Both the position numbers and the translations under genes were made by a program. 64,000 nt of DNA from contig DASZLU010000158.1 of NCBI GenBank assembly GCA_035552195.1, positions 100,667 through 164,666 on the forward strand, in the 5' to 3' direction. The notes beneath the pieces were generated by a model that saw only the letters and a program-made list of their open reading frames with translations, searched no databases and had not been told where the DNA came from. The DNA comes from CAIKMD01 sp035552195. Its GTDB lineage: Bacteria; Pseudomonadota; Alphaproteobacteria; ATCC43930; CGMCC-115725. Positions 26,655-35,044 of this stretch are shown one piece after another (the first letter of the stretch is position 1; each line of letters opens with the position of its first letter).

Positions 26655-27499
26655 CTGTCCCGCCGCTGCCGCGAATCATGATCGAAGAACAGGTGCGCGC
26701 GGCGCTACTCGAAGATCTCGGCCGCGCCGGCGATATCACGACCGATGCGATCATCCCGCCGACCGAGACGGCCAAGACAGCGTTGGTCGCGCGCAAAGCC
26801 GGCGTCGTCGCGGGTTTGGATGCGGCGTTGCTCGCCTTCTCGCTGTTCGATCCGACGATCAAGGTTCACATCGAAAAACCCGATGGCAGCCGCCTCGCCA
26901 AGGGCGACACGATCGCGACCATCGCCGGCTCGGTGTGCGGCATCTTGACCGCTGAGCGTGTGGCGCTGAATTTCCTCTGCCATCTCTCGGGCGTCGCCTC
27001 GGCGACGCGCGGCGTGGTCGATGCGGTCGCGGGCACCAAGGCGCGGATCATCTGCACGCGCAAGACGATTCCGGGCCTCCGCAATCTCCAGAAATACGCG
27101 GTCCGCGTCGGCGGCGGCTTCAATCACCGCTTTGGCCTCGATGATGCGGTGCTGATCAAGGACAACCACATCGCCGCGGCCGGCGGCATCAAGCCGGCGG
27201 TGGAGCGCGCCCGCGCCGCGATTGGCCATCTCGTCAAGATCGAGCTCGAAGTCGATACGCTCGCCCAGCTCGAAGAGGCGCTTTCGGTCGGCGCCGACGC
27301 GATCCTCCTCGACAACATGACCGTCGATCAGATGCGCGAAGCCGTCGGCCTCGTCAAAGGCCGCGCCCTCACCGAAGCCTCCGGGGGCATCACCCCGATC
27401 ACCGCGCCCGCGATCGCGCAGGCCGGCGTCGATCTCCTCTCGCTCGGCTGGCTCACGCACAGCGTCCAGCAACTCGATATCGGGCTGGATTATCTCTGA
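26651..27499 (+). CDS. nadC: Nicotinate-nucleotide diphosphorylase (carboxylating)
   Basis: 282 residues. Conserved QAPRTase features: EDLGRAGDITTDAI at the N-terminus, LNFLCHLSGVAS, the CTRKTIPGLR phosphate/quinolinate-binding motif, KDNHI and VEVDTLAQ-like ELEVDTLAQ, and the final GGI..I..GVD.LSLGWLTHS. It converts quinolinate and PRPP to nicotinate mononucleotide, CO2 and PPi, finishing the de novo NAD branch. Coupled to nadB by a four-base overlap. Confidence 0.96.
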   Translation: MTVPPLPRIMIEEQVRAALLEDLGRAGDITTDAIIPPTETAKTALVARKAGVVAGLDAALLAFSLFDPTIKVHIEKPDGSRLAKGDTIATIAGSVCGILTAERVALNFLCHLSGVASATRGVVDAVAGTKARIICTRKTIPGLRNLQKYAVRVGGGFNHRFGLDDAVLIKDNHIAAAGGIKPAVERARAAIGHLVKIELEVDTLAQLEEALSVGADAILLDNMTVDQMREAVGLVKGRALTEASGGITPITAPAIAQAGVDLLSLGWLTHSVQQLDIGLDYL

Positions 27500-27515
27500 A
27501 CCATCCTCGGCGATG

Positions 27516-27544
27516 CTTGCGCCCAAAATGGGCGCAAGATAAAA
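27516..27544 (+). promoter_or_regulatory. Palindromic operator overlapping a putative higBA promoter
   Basis: Perfect 10-bp palindrome CTTGCGCCCA-AAA-TGGGCGCAAG (27516-27538). It covers a possible -35 (TTGCGC, 27517) and abuts a possible -10 (ATAAAA, 27539-27544). No T-tract follows, which argues against a nadC terminator and for a HigA autoregulatory site. Transcription would start about at the higB ATG (27552). Confidence 0.5.
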
Positions 27545-27551
27545 TCGATCG

Positions 27552-27875
27552 ATGCGGATCATCGCGCGGCGGACTCTGCGACAATTTGCGGCGTCGCTCG
27601 CCGGCCGTAAAGATCAGCTCGCCGTCAAGGCCGCACTCGATGCCTGGTTCGACGAAGCCAGGCGCGCGCACTGGCGGAATATGGCGGATGTGAAGCAGTC
27701 CTATGCGACCGCGAGCGTCGTGACGAGCGAGCGTGTGGTCTTTAACATCAAGGGCAATAGCTATCGACTGGTCGTTGCGATCGATTTCGAACGGCCGATG
27801 ATCTGGATAAAAGGGGTCGGTACGCAGCGGGACTATGACCGTATCGACGTTAAGACGGTGAAATATGAAAGTTGA
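27552..27875 (+). CDS. higB: Type II toxin HigB (mRNA interferase, RelE superfamily)
   Basis: 107 residues, normal for the HigB branch in which toxin precedes antitoxin. Key family marks: MRIIARRTLRQF at the start, the ADVKQSYATASVV segment, VVFNIKGNSYRLVV, and IKGVGTQRDYDRID near the end, matching E. coli-type HigB (YgjN). It cleaves ribosome-bound mRNA when free. There is no ribosome site before the ATG. The last 11 bases overlap the antitoxin gene. Confidence 0.9.
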   Translation: MRIIARRTLRQFAASLAGRKDQLAVKAALDAWFDEARRAHWRNMADVKQSYATASVVTSERVVFNIKGNSYRLVVAIDFERPMIWIKGVGTQRDYDRIDVKTVKYES

Positions 27876-28245
27876 ACTTAAACCCATTCGGTCCGAGCGC
27901 GACTATGATCGCGCCCTCAAGCAACTCGGACAGCTTTGGGGCGCGAAGAAAGGGACCGCTGAGAGCGATCAACTCGATATCCTCGCGACTCTTATCGACG
28001 CTTACGAAGCCGAGCACCATCCGATTGATCCGCCCGATCCCGTCGAAGCGATCAAATTCCGCATGGAGCAACAAGGTTTAACCCGCAAGGATCTCGAGCC
28101 CCTGATCGGCAGCCGAACAAGGGTTGCGGAGGTGCTCAATGGCAAAAGAGGCTTGTCGATCGCGATGATTCGTCGGCTTCACGCCAAATTGGGTATCGCC
28201 GCGGAGGTCCTGATTCGGCAGCCGCGTACTCGCCGCGCCGCCTAA
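27865..28245 (+). CDS. higA: HigA antitoxin, HTH transcriptional regulator
   Basis: 126 residues. The N-terminal half (MKVELKPIRSERDYDRAL, LDILATLIDAYE) is the toxin-binding region of YgjM-type HigA; residues about 65-115 are an XRE-like helix-turn-helix (QQGLTRKDLEPLIGSRTRVAEVLNGKR in separate pieces). It should neutralise HigB and repress the operon through the palindrome upstream. Starts within the higB 3' end (11-base overlap). Confidence 0.92.
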   Translation: MKVELKPIRSERDYDRALKQLGQLWGAKKGTAESDQLDILATLIDAYEAEHHPIDPPDPVEAIKFRMEQQGLTRKDLEPLIGSRTRVAEVLNGKRGLSIAMIRRLHAKLGIAAEVLIRQPRTRRAA

Positions 28246-28263
28246 AGCAAGGACCGCATTCTC

Positions 28264-30324
28264 ATGAAATCGCGCTGGAACGACGACGACGCGGACGGGA
28301 TGGTGCGGCGCTATGCACAACAGAGCATCGGCCGCGATCTCGCGCTCCGCGTTTATACATCGCGGCTCCTCGGTCAGGATCCACTGCTCGTGCTGCATGG
28401 CGGCGGCAACACCTCGGTGAAGACGACAGCGATCGATCTCGCGGGTGACGAGGTCGAGGTGCTGTGCGTCAAAGGCTCGGGCTGGGATATGGGCGACATC
28501 GAGCCGGCTGGTCTGCCCGCGGTGCGCATGAAGCCGCTCTTGCAGCTGCGCGAGCGGGATAAGCTCTCGGACGAAGACATGGTGCGTTATCAGCGCGCCA
28601 ATCTCATCGATCCCGGCGCGCCTAATCCCTCGGTCGAGACGTTGCTGCATGCATTCCTGCCGCTCAAATATGTCGATCACACGCATTCGACGGCGGTGCT
28701 GAGCATCGCCGATCAGCCGAATGCGCGTGCTCTCTGCGACGAGATCTACGGCAAGCGCATGGGTTATGTGCCCTACATCATGCCGGGCTTCGCGCTTGCG
28801 CAGAAGGCCGCCGAAGTGTTTGAGGCCGATCCCGCGGTCGAAGGTCTCGTGCTGGAAAAGCACGGCATCTTCACCTTCGGGGCCGATGCGCGCGAAGCGT
28901 ATGAGCGCATGATCACGAATGTGACGAGCGCAGAAGAGCGGCTCGCTACGAATCGCAAAAGCATCTTCGCGCCGGCGCCGCTGCCGAAGATGCTGGCGAG
29001 CGTCGCCTCGGTCGCGCCGATCCTGCGCGGTGCGTGCGCGGAGCCCGATGCGAAGAGCGAAGGGGCGTGGCGTCGTTTGGTGCTCGATTTCCGCAGCAAT
29101 GCGCAGATCATGGCTTATGTGAATGGCGCCGAGGTGAAGCGCTACTCGCAGCAGGGCGTCGTCACGCCCGATCACACGATCCGCACCAAGAACATCCCCC
29201 TCGTCGTGCCCGCGCCGGATGCGAGCGATCTTGCCGGCTTCCGTGCCGCGGTGCATCAGGCAGCGGGGGATTTCGTCACGGCCTATCACGCCTATTTCAA
29301 GCTCAACAATGAAGGCCGCGATCCGTCGAAGCGCGAGCTCGATCCATTGCCGCGCGTCGCGCTCGTGCCAGGCGTCGGACTCTTCGGCATGGGGCGCAGC
29401 AAAAAGGACGCGGCCGTCGCCGCCGACATCGCCGAGAACACGGTGCTGACGATCACCGATGCCGAAGCCATCGGACGCTTCGAGGCGCTGCCCGAATGCG
29501 ATCTCTTCGACATGGAATATTGGTCGCTGGAGCAGGCGAAGCTCGGCAGCGTCGCCGAGAAGCCGCTCGCGGGGCAGATCGTGGCGATCACCGGCGGCGC
29601 CGGCGCCATCGGTGCGGCCTGCGCCAGACTCTTCAAGGACAACGGCGCCGAGATTGCCGTGCTCGACCGCGAATCGGCCGGCGCACAAACTGTCGCAAAG
29701 AGACTCGGCGGCGCATCGCTGAGCCTCGCCTGCGATGTGACCGATGATGCTTCGGTGCGCGACGCGTTCGCGACGATCGCGTCGCATTTCGGCGGTCTCG
29801 ATATCGTCGTCTCCAATGCCGGCGCGGCGTGGCAGGGCAAGATCGGCGCCGTCGAGGAAGCCGTACTGCGGCAAAGCTTCGAGCTCAATTTCTGGTCGCA
29901 TCAGCGCGTCGCACAGGCCGCCGTGAAGATCATGCTGGCGCAAGGAACGGGCGGCTGCCTGCTCTTCAACGTATCGAAACAGGCGATCAATCCCGGTCCC
30001 GATTTCGGGCCTTATGGTCTGCCGAAAGCGGCGACGCTTTTCCTCTCGCGGCAATACGCGCTCGATTACGGCAAGGACGGCATCCGCGCCAACGCCGTCA
30101 ACGCCGACCGTATCCGCAGCGGCTTGCTGACGCCCGAAATGATCGCCGAGCGCTCGAAAGCGCGCGGCCTCAGCGAGAAGGATTATCTCTCCGGCAATCT
30201 CCTCGCCCGCGAAGTCACCGCCGAGGACGTGGCGCAAGCATTCCTGCATCAGGCGCTGTCGCTCAAGACCACCGCCGATGTGACGACGGTCGATGGCGGC
30301 AACATCGCTGCGGCGCTGCGCTAG
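28264..30324 (+). CDS. Bifunctional class II aldolase / short-chain dehydrogenase
   Basis: 686 residues. Residues ~1-420 are a class II (zinc) aldolase/adducin domain with HGGGNTSVK, the metal-binding HTHSTAVL and KHGIFTFG motifs. Residues ~435-686 are a classical SDR with the cofactor site ITGGAGAIGAA, catalytic YGLPK and the NVSK serine region. This matches the rhamnulose-1-phosphate aldolase/lactaldehyde dehydrogenase fusion family (RhaD/RhaDI type), which cleaves a ketose phosphate and oxidises or reduces the aldehyde. No rhamnose or fucose genes are nearby, so the sugar is unknown. Starts 18 bases after higA. Confidence 0.88.
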   Translation: MKSRWNDDDADGMVRRYAQQSIGRDLALRVYTSRLLGQDPLLVLHGGGNTSVKTTAIDLAGDEVEVLCVKGSGWDMGDIEPAGLPAVRMKPLLQLRERDKLSDEDMVRYQRANLIDPGAPNPSVETLLHAFLPLKYVDHTHSTAVLSIADQPNARALCDEIYGKRMGYVPYIMPGFALAQKAAEVFEADPAVEGLVLEKHGIFTFGADAREAYERMITNVTSAEERLATNRKSIFAPAPLPKMLASVASVAPILRGACAEPDAKSEGAWRRLVLDFRSNAQIMAYVNGAEVKRYSQQGVVTPDHTIRTKNIPLVVPAPDASDLAGFRAAVHQAAGDFVTAYHAYFKLNNEGRDPSKRELDPLPRVALVPGVGLFGMGRSKKDAAVAADIAENTVLTITDAEAIGRFEALPECDLFDMEYWSLEQAKLGSVAEKPLAGQIVAITGGAGAIGAACARLFKDNGAEIAVLDRESAGAQTVAKRLGGASLSLACDVTDDASVRDAFATIASHFGGLDIVVSNAGAAWQGKIGAVEEAVLRQSFELNFWSHQRVAQAAVKIMLAQGTGGCLLFNVSKQAINPGPDFGPYGLPKAATLFLSRQYALDYGKDGIRANAVNADRIRSGLLTPEMIAERSKARGLSEKDYLSGNLLAREVTAEDVAQAFLHQALSLKTTADVTTVDGGNIAAALR

Positions 30325-30344
30325 CGCCTAACGCTGTCGGCGAT

Positions 30345-31175
30345 TTAATGCAGCTCGAGTGCCGCCATGGTGCGGGAGTCGAGCTGGCCGGTCGCATCGA
30401 GTTGGCGCGAGCGCTGGAAATTGCGCAGCGACGTCGCGGTGGCGGGGCCCCATTTGCCGTCGATATTGTCGCGGACATAGAAGCCGAGATCGCGCAGCCG
30501 CTGCTGCACCTTGAACACCATGTCGCTCGAAATCGCCTGCGGCGCGGGGGTTTGCGCTTGCGGCGCACGGGCGGGGGCCGGCGCTGGGGCCGCGGCACGG
30601 ACCTGGTTGGCCGCTACCGGCACCCAGCTGCCATCCGCCCGCTCGCACGCGACGTGCGTCACGTTCTGGCGTTGCCCGGTGATCACCGCGTCGGTGACAT
30701 ATTCGCGGCACGGCTCGTTATGCGGCCCGCGCAGATCGCGTGTCGGCGTCACCCAATAGCTTGAGCCGGTATTCGGATTCTGCCAGGCGACCGGTTGGTT
30801 GGCGGGCGCGTGATCGAGCGATTGCGTCACGCAGCCTCGATCCACCGGATCCATCGAACGGCCGATATAACCGCCGGCGAGCGCGCCGCCCAGCACGCCA
30901 ATGATCGTTGCTGCGGTCTTGCCGCTGCTCTTGCCAACCTGATTGCCGAGGAGACCGCCGGCCGCCGCGCCGCCTAAACTACCGACGACGTTGCCGGTGG
31001 TCGGGCTCAAAATCTGATTGATAGCGCTGCGATCGCAATAGCGCTGGTCGGTGCCGTAGTAGTTATTCTGCGCACGGGCCGCGCCCGCGTGCAGCACGGT
31101 GAGCGCCAGGGCCGCTACCGCGATCGCCCGTGCGCCAACGGTGCCGCAGCTGTTAATTTGCCCGAAGACCTGCAT
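30345..31175 (-). CDS. Exported glycine-zipper / peptidoglycan-binding domain protein
   Basis: 276 residues, ATG behind AGGGAGA. Signal peptide to about residue 36 (LALTVLHAGAARAQ). Residues ~60-108 form a glycine-zipper segment (GSLGGAAAGGLLGNQVG, GVLGGALAGGYIG) of the Rickettsia 17-kDa antigen type, then a domain with two cysteines (GSSYWVTPTRD, EYVTDAVITG), an Ala/Pro linker, and a C-terminal PG_binding_1 repeat (VQQRLRDLGFYVRDNIDGKWG). Likely an outer-membrane or periplasmic cell-wall-associated protein. Ends 20 bases from the convergent aldolase gene. Confidence 0.85.
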   Translation of the reverse strand: MQVFGQINSCGTVGARAIAVAALALTVLHAGAARAQNNYYGTDQRYCDRSAINQILSPTTGNVVGSLGGAAAGGLLGNQVGKSSGKTAATIIGVLGGALAGGYIGRSMDPVDRGCVTQSLDHAPANQPVAWQNPNTGSSYWVTPTRDLRGPHNEPCREYVTDAVITGQRQNVTHVACERADGSWVPVAANQVRAAAPAPAPARAPQAQTPAPQAISSDMVFKVQQRLRDLGFYVRDNIDGKWGPATATSLRNFQRSRQLDATGQLDSRTMAALELH

Positions 31176-31375
31176 CGCTCTCCCTGCCTTTCGCCGCTTT
31201 CAACACGCGCTTGACGCTGAGGTCATAAAGCTTGTCGATGTCCTTGTCTGCGGCGATCATAGGCGGTGATGCCGCGTGTGCAACGCGGGTTTGCCCAGGT
31301 TTATCGCCGTGACAGGCGTCTCTCGTTGTCAGCCCCGCTTTCGGGGGGCTTGACGCGTTTTCTAAAATTGCGGCC

Positions 31376-31963
31376 ATGCCCCAAACGAAACTCGATACGC
31401 TCTACGCAAAAATCCGCGCCTGCAGGGTCTGCGTGGATTTGCCGTCGGGGCCGCGGCCGGTGTTGCGCGGCAAGCGCTCGGCGCGGCTGTTGATCCTCAG
31501 CCAGGCGCCCGGCACCAAGGTCCACGAGACTGGTTTGAGCTTCAACGACCGCAGCGGCGACCGGCTGCGCGACTGGCTCGGCATCGATCGCGAGACGTTC
31601 TACGACGAAAGCCGTGTCGCCATCATGGGCATGGGCTTGTGCTATCCGGGCCGCTACGAGCGCGGCGGCGATCTGCCGCCGCGGCCGGAATGCGCCCCGC
31701 TCTGGCATGACCGCGTGCTGGCACTGCTGCCCAATATCGAACTCATCCTGCTCGTCGGCTCTTATGCGATCGATTACTACCTCGCCGACACCAAGAAACC
31801 GCGCATGGCCGACACGGTCGCGGCGTGGCGCGAATATGGGCCGCGCTATTTTCCGCTGCCGCATCCGTCTTGGCGCACGGTGCTGTTCGAGCGCAAGAAC
31901 CCATGGTTCGAGGCAGATTTGTTACCGGCGCTGCGGAAACGGGTGAAGAAGTTGATCGATTGA
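31376..31963 (+). CDS. Uracil-DNA glycosylase family protein
   Basis: 195 residues. It has the UDG-superfamily layout seen in the short 'uracil-DNA glycosylase family' proteins: a CRVC segment near the N-terminus, LLILSQAPGTKVHETG, GMGLCYPGR, then LILLVGSYAIDYYL and the C-terminal PLPHPSWRT. In this branch only one cysteine pair is left, so a [4Fe-4S] cluster is not certain. Some members are not active on uracil. The role is probably DNA repair, but this is not proven. Confidence 0.85.
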   Translation: MPQTKLDTLYAKIRACRVCVDLPSGPRPVLRGKRSARLLILSQAPGTKVHETGLSFNDRSGDRLRDWLGIDRETFYDESRVAIMGMGLCYPGRYERGGDLPPRPECAPLWHDRVLALLPNIELILLVGSYAIDYYLADTKKPRMADTVAAWREYGPRYFPLPHPSWRTVLFERKNPWFEADLLPALRKRVKKLID

Positions 31964-31966
31964 TCC

Positions 31967-31988
31967 TCCCCTTCGGGGCGGAGGGGAC
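31967..31988. terminator. TTCG-loop hairpin between convergent genes
   Basis: CCTCC-CC-TTCG-GGGC-GGAGG hairpin in the 30-base gap between the UDG-family gene and the metallopeptidase gene. A stable tetraloop stem that could end both transcripts, without a clear T-tract. Confidence 0.45.
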
Positions 31989-31993
31989 ATTGG

Positions 31994-32380
31994 TTAGGTA
32001 TTCTCGATCCGCTCCATGTCGTCGTCGGAAAAGCCGAAATGGTGGCCGATCTCGTGGATCAGCACATGGCGCACGACGGCGGCGAGCTCTTCGCCGGTCT
32101 CGACCCAATAGTCGAGCAGCGGACGGCGATAAAGAAAGATCATGTCGACATCGCTGCGCGTCGCCGTCACGCTCTGATGCGGGATCGCGACGCCGCGATA
32201 GAGGCCCAGGAGGTCGAACGGGCTTTCGAGGTCCATTTCTTCCTCGGTCTCCTCGTCGGGAAATTCCTCGACGCGGATGACCACGGCACCCACGTGCCGC
32301 CTCAATTCCTCTGGTATAGTGGCGAGCGCCTGCTGCGCCAGTGTCTCGATATCGACGGCGGAAGGCGGAAGCTGGCTCAT
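31994..32380 (-). CDS. Small metallopeptidase family protein (zincin-like)
   Basis: 128 residues. The zinc-binding HExxH motif is present as HVLIHEIGHHFGFSDDDM, and an acidic EEFPDEETEEEM stretch precedes it. This is the minimal zincin-like family (formerly DUF1025). Substrates are unknown. No signal peptide, so cytoplasmic. It is divergent from the pterin dehydratase gene with only 35 bases between start codons, so the two promoters must overlap. Confidence 0.88.
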   Translation of the reverse strand: MSQLPPSAVDIETLAQQALATIPEELRRHVGAVVIRVEEFPDEETEEEMDLESPFDLLGLYRGVAIPHQSVTATRSDVDMIFLYRRPLLDYWVETGEELAAVVRHVLIHEIGHHFGFSDDDMERIENT

Positions 32381-32415
32381 GCCAATCTACATAGTTGGAG
32401 CGACGGAGGCTGCAA

Positions 32416-32721
32416 ATGGTCGAACGTCTGGTCGGTGCGAAGCGTAAGGAAGCGGTGGCGGAGCTCAGGGGCTGGGCCGAGGTCGAGGATCGCGATGCGA
32501 TCCGGAAAACCTACCATTTCGGTACCTTCAGCGAAGCCTGGGCCTTCATGTCGCGTGTCGCGCTGCTGGCTGAGAAGATGGATCATCACCCGGAATGGTT
32601 CAATGTCTATAACCGGGTGGAGATCGTGCTCGCGACGCATGACGTCGAGGGCCTCTCCGATCGCGACATCAAGATGGCGCACGCGATCGACGAGATCGCG
32701 CCCCAGCGGGATCGCGGCTAG
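32416..32721 (+). CDS. phhB: 4a-hydroxytetrahydrobiopterin dehydratase (pterin carbinolamine dehydratase)
   Basis: 101 residues from the ATG behind CGGAGG; a TTG frame start at 32395 is rejected. The active-site signature is clear: KMDHHPEWFNVYNRVEIVLATHD with its histidine cluster, preceded by FGTFSEAWAFMSRVAL. It dehydrates the 4a-carbinolamine made by phenylalanine hydroxylase. In organisms without that enzyme it may serve molybdopterin-cofactor metabolism. No hydroxylase gene is adjacent. Confidence 0.93.
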   Translation: MVERLVGAKRKEAVAELRGWAEVEDRDAIRKTYHFGTFSEAWAFMSRVALLAEKMDHHPEWFNVYNRVEIVLATHDVEGLSDRDIKMAHAIDEIAPQRDRG

Positions 32722-32794
32722 GCGACCGTAGCCTCGCGGCTTTCGGCGTGTTATTTCTTCGCCCATCGGAAATGGGGGAGGGTCACGAGCCCCG

Positions 32795-33499
32795 ATGGCG
32801 AATAAAGTTTATCCCACGGCAGACGCGGCACTCGAAGGCATCCTGCGCGACGGCATGATGCTTTTGTCGGGCGGCTTCGGCCTCTGCGGCACGCCCGACG
32901 CACTGATCGATGCGATCAAGAAGGCTGGGACCAAGAACCTGACCGTCGTCTCGAACAATGCCGGCATCGACGGCGCGGCCCTTGGCCTGCTCTTGGAGAC
33001 GCGGCAGATCAAGAAGATGATCTCGTCCTATGTCGGCGAGAACAAGCTCTTCGCCGAGCAATTCCTCAAGGGCGAGCTCGAGCTCGAGTTCAATCCGCAA
33101 GGCACACTGGCCGAGCGCATCCGCGCCGGCGGCGCCGGTATCCCGGCCTTCTACACCAAGACCGGCTACGGCACGGTGATCGCCGAAGGCAAGGAGACCA
33201 AGGATTTCGACGGCGAGCATTACGTGATGGAGCGCGGCATCGTCGGCGATGTCGCCATCGTTCACGCGTGGAAGGGCGATACCGAAGGCAATCTCGTTTA
33301 TCGCAAGACGGCACGAAATTTCAATCCGGTGATGGCGACCGCGGGCAAGATCACCGTCGCCGAGGTCGAGCATCTGGTGCAGCCGGGCGATATCGATCCC
33401 GACCAGATCATGACGCCGGGCATCTACGTCCAGCGCATCGTACACATCAAGAATCCGGTGAAGCGCATCGAAGTGCGCACCGTCCGCAAACGGGCATAA
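32795..33499 (+). CDS. scoA: 3-oxoacid (succinyl-CoA:acetoacetate) CoA-transferase subunit A
   Basis: 234 residues. Begins MANKVYPTADAALEGIL with the CoA-transferase I pattern: GGFGLCGTPDALI near residue 30 (glycine-rich loop) and NNAGIDGAALGLLL. It forms, with subunit B, the enzyme that moves CoA between succinyl-CoA and acetoacetate (ketone body or PHB-derived acetoacetate use). The B gene starts 11 bases after its stop. Confidence 0.94.
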   Translation: MANKVYPTADAALEGILRDGMMLLSGGFGLCGTPDALIDAIKKAGTKNLTVVSNNAGIDGAALGLLLETRQIKKMISSYVGENKLFAEQFLKGELELEFNPQGTLAERIRAGGAGIPAFYTKTGYGTVIAEGKETKDFDGEHYVMERGIVGDVAIVHAWKGDTEGNLVYRKTARNFNPVMATAGKITVAEVEHLVQPGDIDPDQIMTPGIYVQRIVHIKNPVKRIEVRTVRKRA

Positions 33500-33510
33500 G
33501 GAGATCGCCC

Positions 33511-34152
33511 ATGCCTTGGACACGCGACCAGATGGCGGAACGCACGGCGAAAGAGCTGCGCGACGGTTTCTACGTCAATCTCGGCATCGGGATTCCGACC
33601 TTGGTGTCGAACTACATTCCGCCCGGCGTCTCGGTGCAGTTGCAGAGCGAGAATGGCATGCTCGGCTTCGGTCCGTTCCCTTACGAGGGGGAAGAAGACG
33701 CTGACCTCATCAATGCCGGCAAGCAGACTGTCACCGAGTTGCCGACCACCAGCTTTTTCTCCAGCGCCGACAGTTTCGCGATGATCCGCGGCGGCCACAT
33801 CAACATCGCCATCCTCGGCGCGATGCAGGTGGCGGAGAACGGCGATCTTGCCAATTGGATGATCCCGGGCAAAGTCGTCAAAGGCATGGGCGGCGCGATG
33901 GATCTCGTCGCCGGCGTCAAGAAAGTGGTTGTGGTGATGGAGCATTCAGCGAAAGACGGACCGAAGCTCTTGAAGCAATGCACCTTGCCGCTCACCGGCG
34001 CGCGCGTCGTCGATATGCTGATCACTGACCTTGGCGTGTTCGAGATCGATCGTCAGGGCAAGGGCGGCGTCAAGCTGATCGAGCTCGCCCCCGGCGTAAC
34101 CCTCGACGAAGTCCGCGCCAAGAGCGAAGCGACGATTCATTCGGGCAATTAG
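33511..34152 (+). CDS. scoB: 3-oxoacid CoA-transferase subunit B
   Basis: 213 residues; the ATG follows AAGGAG that overlaps the scoA stop region. The catalytic glutamate sits in the SENGMLGFGP motif (about residues 49-58), which forms the glutamyl-CoA thioester. GIGIPTLVSNYIP and GGHINIAILGAMQV are typical of SCOT beta subunits. Acts with ScoA. A hairpin lies in the 43-base gap to the convergent ccmI gene. Confidence 0.95.
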   Translation: MPWTRDQMAERTAKELRDGFYVNLGIGIPTLVSNYIPPGVSVQLQSENGMLGFGPFPYEGEEDADLINAGKQTVTELPTTSFFSSADSFAMIRGGHINIAILGAMQVAENGDLANWMIPGKVVKGMGGAMDLVAGVKKVVVVMEHSAKDGPKLLKQCTLPLTGARVVDMLITDLGVFEIDRQGKGGVKLIELAPGVTLDEVRAKSEATIHSGN

Positions 34153-34162
34153 AACACAAAGT

Positions 34163-34190
34163 CCCCTCCGCCCTCGAGCGAGGAGAGGGG
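34163..34190. terminator. Hairpin between convergent scoB and ccmI
   Basis: Outer arms CCCCTC / GAGGGG and inner CCTC / GAGG around GAGC, inside the 43-base intergenic gap. It could end both transcripts; no long T-run. Confidence 0.45.
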
Positions 34191-34195
34191 AATTC

Positions 34196-35044
34196 TCACC
34201 GATCCTTGATCGCATCCAGTGCCGTCGCGACGGTGCGGGCTTCATCGCTGCCGGGGGGCATCTTCTCTTTTACTTTTTCCCAATCGGCGCGCGCGGCGTT
34301 GAAATCGCCTTGCTGCGCGGCGTGCAAGCCGAGATACCACAGCACCGCCGGCTCGTCGGGATCGATCGTCTGGATGCGTGTTAGCAACGCGACGACCTGC
34401 GGCGTGAGCTGTTCGGCGACCGACCGACCGGCCATCACCGCTTGCGCTTCCGCCATCAGCACGGCGGGATCGTTGGGCTTCAGCTTTTCGGCCTGCGCGA
34501 AAGCGGCGTTGGCGTCATCGAGCTGATTGAGCACCGCATAGGACCGGCCGAGACGCAACCAGCCCTCGAGATTGTCGGGATGCTGCTTCATGTCGTCGGC
34601 GAGTTTCTGGACCATACTGCGGATTTGCGTGAGCTGCGCCTGTTGCTGCGCCACTTGATCGCGCTCGGCCTCGCGGTTGGCGTAGGGATCGTCGGCGATG
34701 CCCGGCGAGCCGAGCTTCACATAAATCCCGCCGGCGATGACCACGACAGCGAGCGCGATCGCCGTGGCGAGCAGCGGTTTGCGCGCGCCGGCTGTTGCGG
34801 CTTTGTCATCGCTGTCGGCGGCGAGCAGCCGGCGCTGCAATTCGAGCCGCGCCGTGGCCGCCTCGTCTTCGGCGACCGAACCACGCGCGACTTCGCGTTC
34901 GAGCTCTTTCAACTGGTCGCGATAAACCGCGCGGTCGAAGGCCTCGCGTGTTTCCGGGGCGCGCGCCGGCTTGAGCAACGGACCGAGCACGAGGGTGAGT
35001 ACGATCAGCGTCATGCCGATCAGCCCGAGAATGAGCGCCAGCAT
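34196..35044 (-). CDS. ccmI: Cytochrome c maturation protein CcmI
   Basis: 282 residues from the ATG that overlaps the ccmH stop (TGATG); longer starts lie inside ccmH. Two N-terminal membrane helices (MLALILGLIGMTLIVLTLVLG and LATAIALAVVVIAGGIYV) flank a cytoplasmic loop with FDRAVYRDQLKELEREVARG, then a periplasmic TPR region (LEGWLRLGRSYAVLNQLDDA). CcmI chaperones apocytochrome c to the CcmFH haem ligase. Last gene of the ccm operon. Confidence 0.93.
   Translation of the reverse strand: MLALILGLIGMTLIVLTLVLGPLLKPARAPETREAFDRAVYRDQLKELEREVARGSVAEDEAATARLELQRRLLAADSDDKAATAGARKPLLATAIALAVVVIAGGIYVKLGSPGIADDPYANREAERDQVAQQQAQLTQIRSMVQKLADDMKQHPDNLEGWLRLGRSYAVLNQLDDANAAFAQAEKLKPNDPAVLMAEAQAVMAGRSVAEQLTPQVVALLTRIQTIDPDEPAVLWYLGLHAAQQGDFNAARADWEKVKEKMPPGSDEARTVATALDAIKDR

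Noticed and set aside
27516..27538. Hairpin after nadC as an intrinsic terminator
   Set aside because: No T-tract on the plus strand and it sits on the higBA promoter; an operator fits better.
28078..30249. 723-codon minus-strand frame opposite the aldolase/SDR fusion
   Set aside because: Shadow of the plus-strand gene, whose two domains are unmistakable.
31153..31377. 74-codon minus-strand frame upstream of the glycine-zipper gene, with a helical DKDIDKLYDLSVKRVLKAA stretch
   Set aside because: No ribosome site, overlaps the zipper gene start, and no homology recognised; a short peptide cannot be excluded but is unsupported.
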